From positions 310,001 through 374,000 of the forward strand of contig OZ199838.1 in NCBI GenBank assembly GCA_964304625.1: a DNA stretch of 64,000 nucleotides, in the 5' to 3' direction. Positions 62,595 to 64,000 of the stretch are shown here, piece after piece (within the stretch, counting starts at the first letter, position 1; each line of letters opens with the position of its first letter). Position numbers and translations under genes: made by a program. Source of the stretch: Kudoa neothunni. Its lineage: Eukaryota; Cnidaria. Under the pieces are notes generated by a model, which was not told the origin of the DNA, did no database searches, and was given only the letters and a program-made list of their open reading frames with translations.

Positions 62595-63742
62595 TATATA
62601 TAAAAGAGGACTTTCGGTATGTTTGTTTGTGTGTCAGTGTGTGTATGCCCCTAAGTACGCATGTGCGGATAATTTTTTCCTTATAGAGAGCCATATATAA
62701 AATTTTTATAAATTTTTGATATTTAAAGAAATCGTTTAATTGTTTTCGGAGTACTAAAATTTCCAAAAAGTATTTATGAAATACTGATTTTATCGATTTA
62801 AAGTTTGCTTTTCGGATTAAATGAGTTCAACTATTGGATTAGCACTTGCTTATTTCATGGTTATGGTCGGTTGAAGTTAACTATCTCCCTTATATGCTCC
62901 TTCATATGTTCATTAACTGCTTCTATCTATCTATCTTTATATATAAGGTTGGCGTTTCTATTTGGTTGTCTGTTTAAATATACTCCTTATTTGCGGAGTT
63001 TTAACGTATATGACTTGATAAGTATATCTTATAAGTTCTACTAATGGTTTTCAATGTGGGAAAAAATCTATATATGTTTCATAAATAACGAATTCGTGGA
63101 GAACGTTAAAGTTATGTTGATTGAAGCGTTATAATGGAAATACTGCGTTCATAGGCTTCATTAAATTGTCCGCTAAGTTTTACGTGATTAAGTTCAATAC
63201 GGATGGTTGTACTTTTATTTCACCAAATTATTTAAATTGTTTATGATAAAAGCGCATGTATGTTTATGCCGAGTTAAACAATGCTAATTTTAACAATATC
63301 GATTAATTTTCATAAGTTTTCTTCTATCTCTTTTATTTTTTCTATTTTTTTACCTCTTAAAAAGTTAGTGGTGCACCCAGTTACCGAGCCAGGCCAGAAT
63401 TCGACTTTTAAAAATCCTCCGGTCCAAAAAATAACGTTTTAGATAACACTTTGACGGGATTTAAATAATTCGGAATGAAAAAAGTACAACGCTGACCTTA
63501 ACTTGTTTAGCGTTGATGCCGAGCCACGAAATTTTTTAATGGGCGCAGTGATTGATACTTTCCTTCGCAGAAATTATCATAATTTAGATTGCATAATCCA
63601 AATCGTTATAGCAAGTTACTTAAAAATTTTTAGTTATTTTGTTTCTATGGGTTAATTCGAGATTTCAATATATTTTTTGAATGCTATTAAAAATTCCTCT
63701 AGGCGAAATCTTCCCCAAGCAACGCTGGGCAGTTCCAGCTAA
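62595..63742 (+). mobile_element. non-autonomous Helitron-like element, most complete copy
   Basis: The 5' region is TATATATAAAAGAGGACTTT followed by a GT-rich stretch (TATGTTTGTTTGTGTGTCAG), as in many animal Helitrons. The 3' end has a hairpin, CCCCAAGCAACGCTGGG, then CAGTTCCAGCTAA ending at 63742. An inner 5'-like motif (TCTATCTTTATATATAAGG) occurs near 62931. There is no coding frame. Minus-strand copies occur at 50891-54345 and 40873-41242. Confidence 0.65.
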
Positions 63743-64000
63743 TATATAATATAGATATAGATGATCATAATTTATTTTGCTTGTCTATATCCATAACGCT
63801 CGAAAAGAGAAAATACACATAGAATAACTTGTTTATACTTTAACTTTTAAGGGAAATAAGACAACTCTTGTAAATGTGACGTTAATAGTTTTATTTGTCT
63901 CAAAATTGCTCCGAACAGGCATACATAAAGTTTTTAGAACATTCTATACCATAATTAAGAGACTCTTTTTCTATATAATGAGTAAAAGTTTATTTTATTT
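63743..64000. other. AT-rich end of the window
   Basis: Nothing is recognised. Confidence 0.3.

Noticed and set aside
62805-63044. 79-codon plus-strand frame
   Set aside because: It lies in the non-coding Helitron repeat and is not kept in the other copies.

Overview
The window is AT-rich nuclear DNA from an animal. The evidence is spliced protein genes with very short introns (mostly about 38-63 nt), a eukaryotic-type selenocysteine tRNA with its own upstream TATA box, a TMEM41B orthologue, and a dense load of cut-and-paste and Helitron transposons. Base composition, tiny introns and gene-poor spacing suggest a small-bodied or parasitic invertebrate (a myxozoan-like lineage is one guess), but nothing here fixes the species. 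I saw no LTR retroelement, Polinton, LINE or CRISPR.

Layout: 1-1421 is the 3' part of an unidentified minus-strand gene (zinc-knuckle-like motif plus coiled coil) running off the left edge. 2.5-3.8 kb holds a hAT-type element and a decayed mariner. 4.4-5.1 kb is an Asn/Ser-rich unidentified gene. 5.2-12.9 kb is mostly empty AT-rich DNA with a broken Merlin transposon. 12.9-13.9 kb is a complete five-exon TMEM41B gene. 14.8-16.8 kb is a piggyBac with perfect TTAA ends. 18.9-22.6 kb is a tandem pair of five-exon paralogues that look like divergent globins lacking the heme-binding histidine. 23.5 kb is tRNA-Sec. 25.2-28.3 kb holds a deleted piggyBac and two hAT MITEs with 8-bp target duplications.

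28.8-50.9 kb is dominated by two copies of a large minus-strand gene (segmental duplication of about 7.3 kb, 14.8 kb apart). It encodes a type I membrane protein with many cysteine-bearing FN3-like modules, one C-terminal membrane helix and a short identical cytoplasmic tail. Two unrelated piggyBacs sit between the copies.

50.9-63.7 kb is a transposon graveyard. A Helitron is interrupted by a Tigger (pogo) element and a Merlin-like element. A piggyBac fragment is joined to a Helitron helicase gene that is itself split by a hAT element. A second Tigger is inserted in a TA run between two head-to-head Helitron 5' ends.

Several frame breaks, in both receptor copies and in the best piggyBac, fall exactly in homopolymer runs. 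They may therefore be sequencing errors rather than real decay. The host genes do not form one pathway; the two duplicated families (globin-like pair, receptor pair) are the most unusual content.
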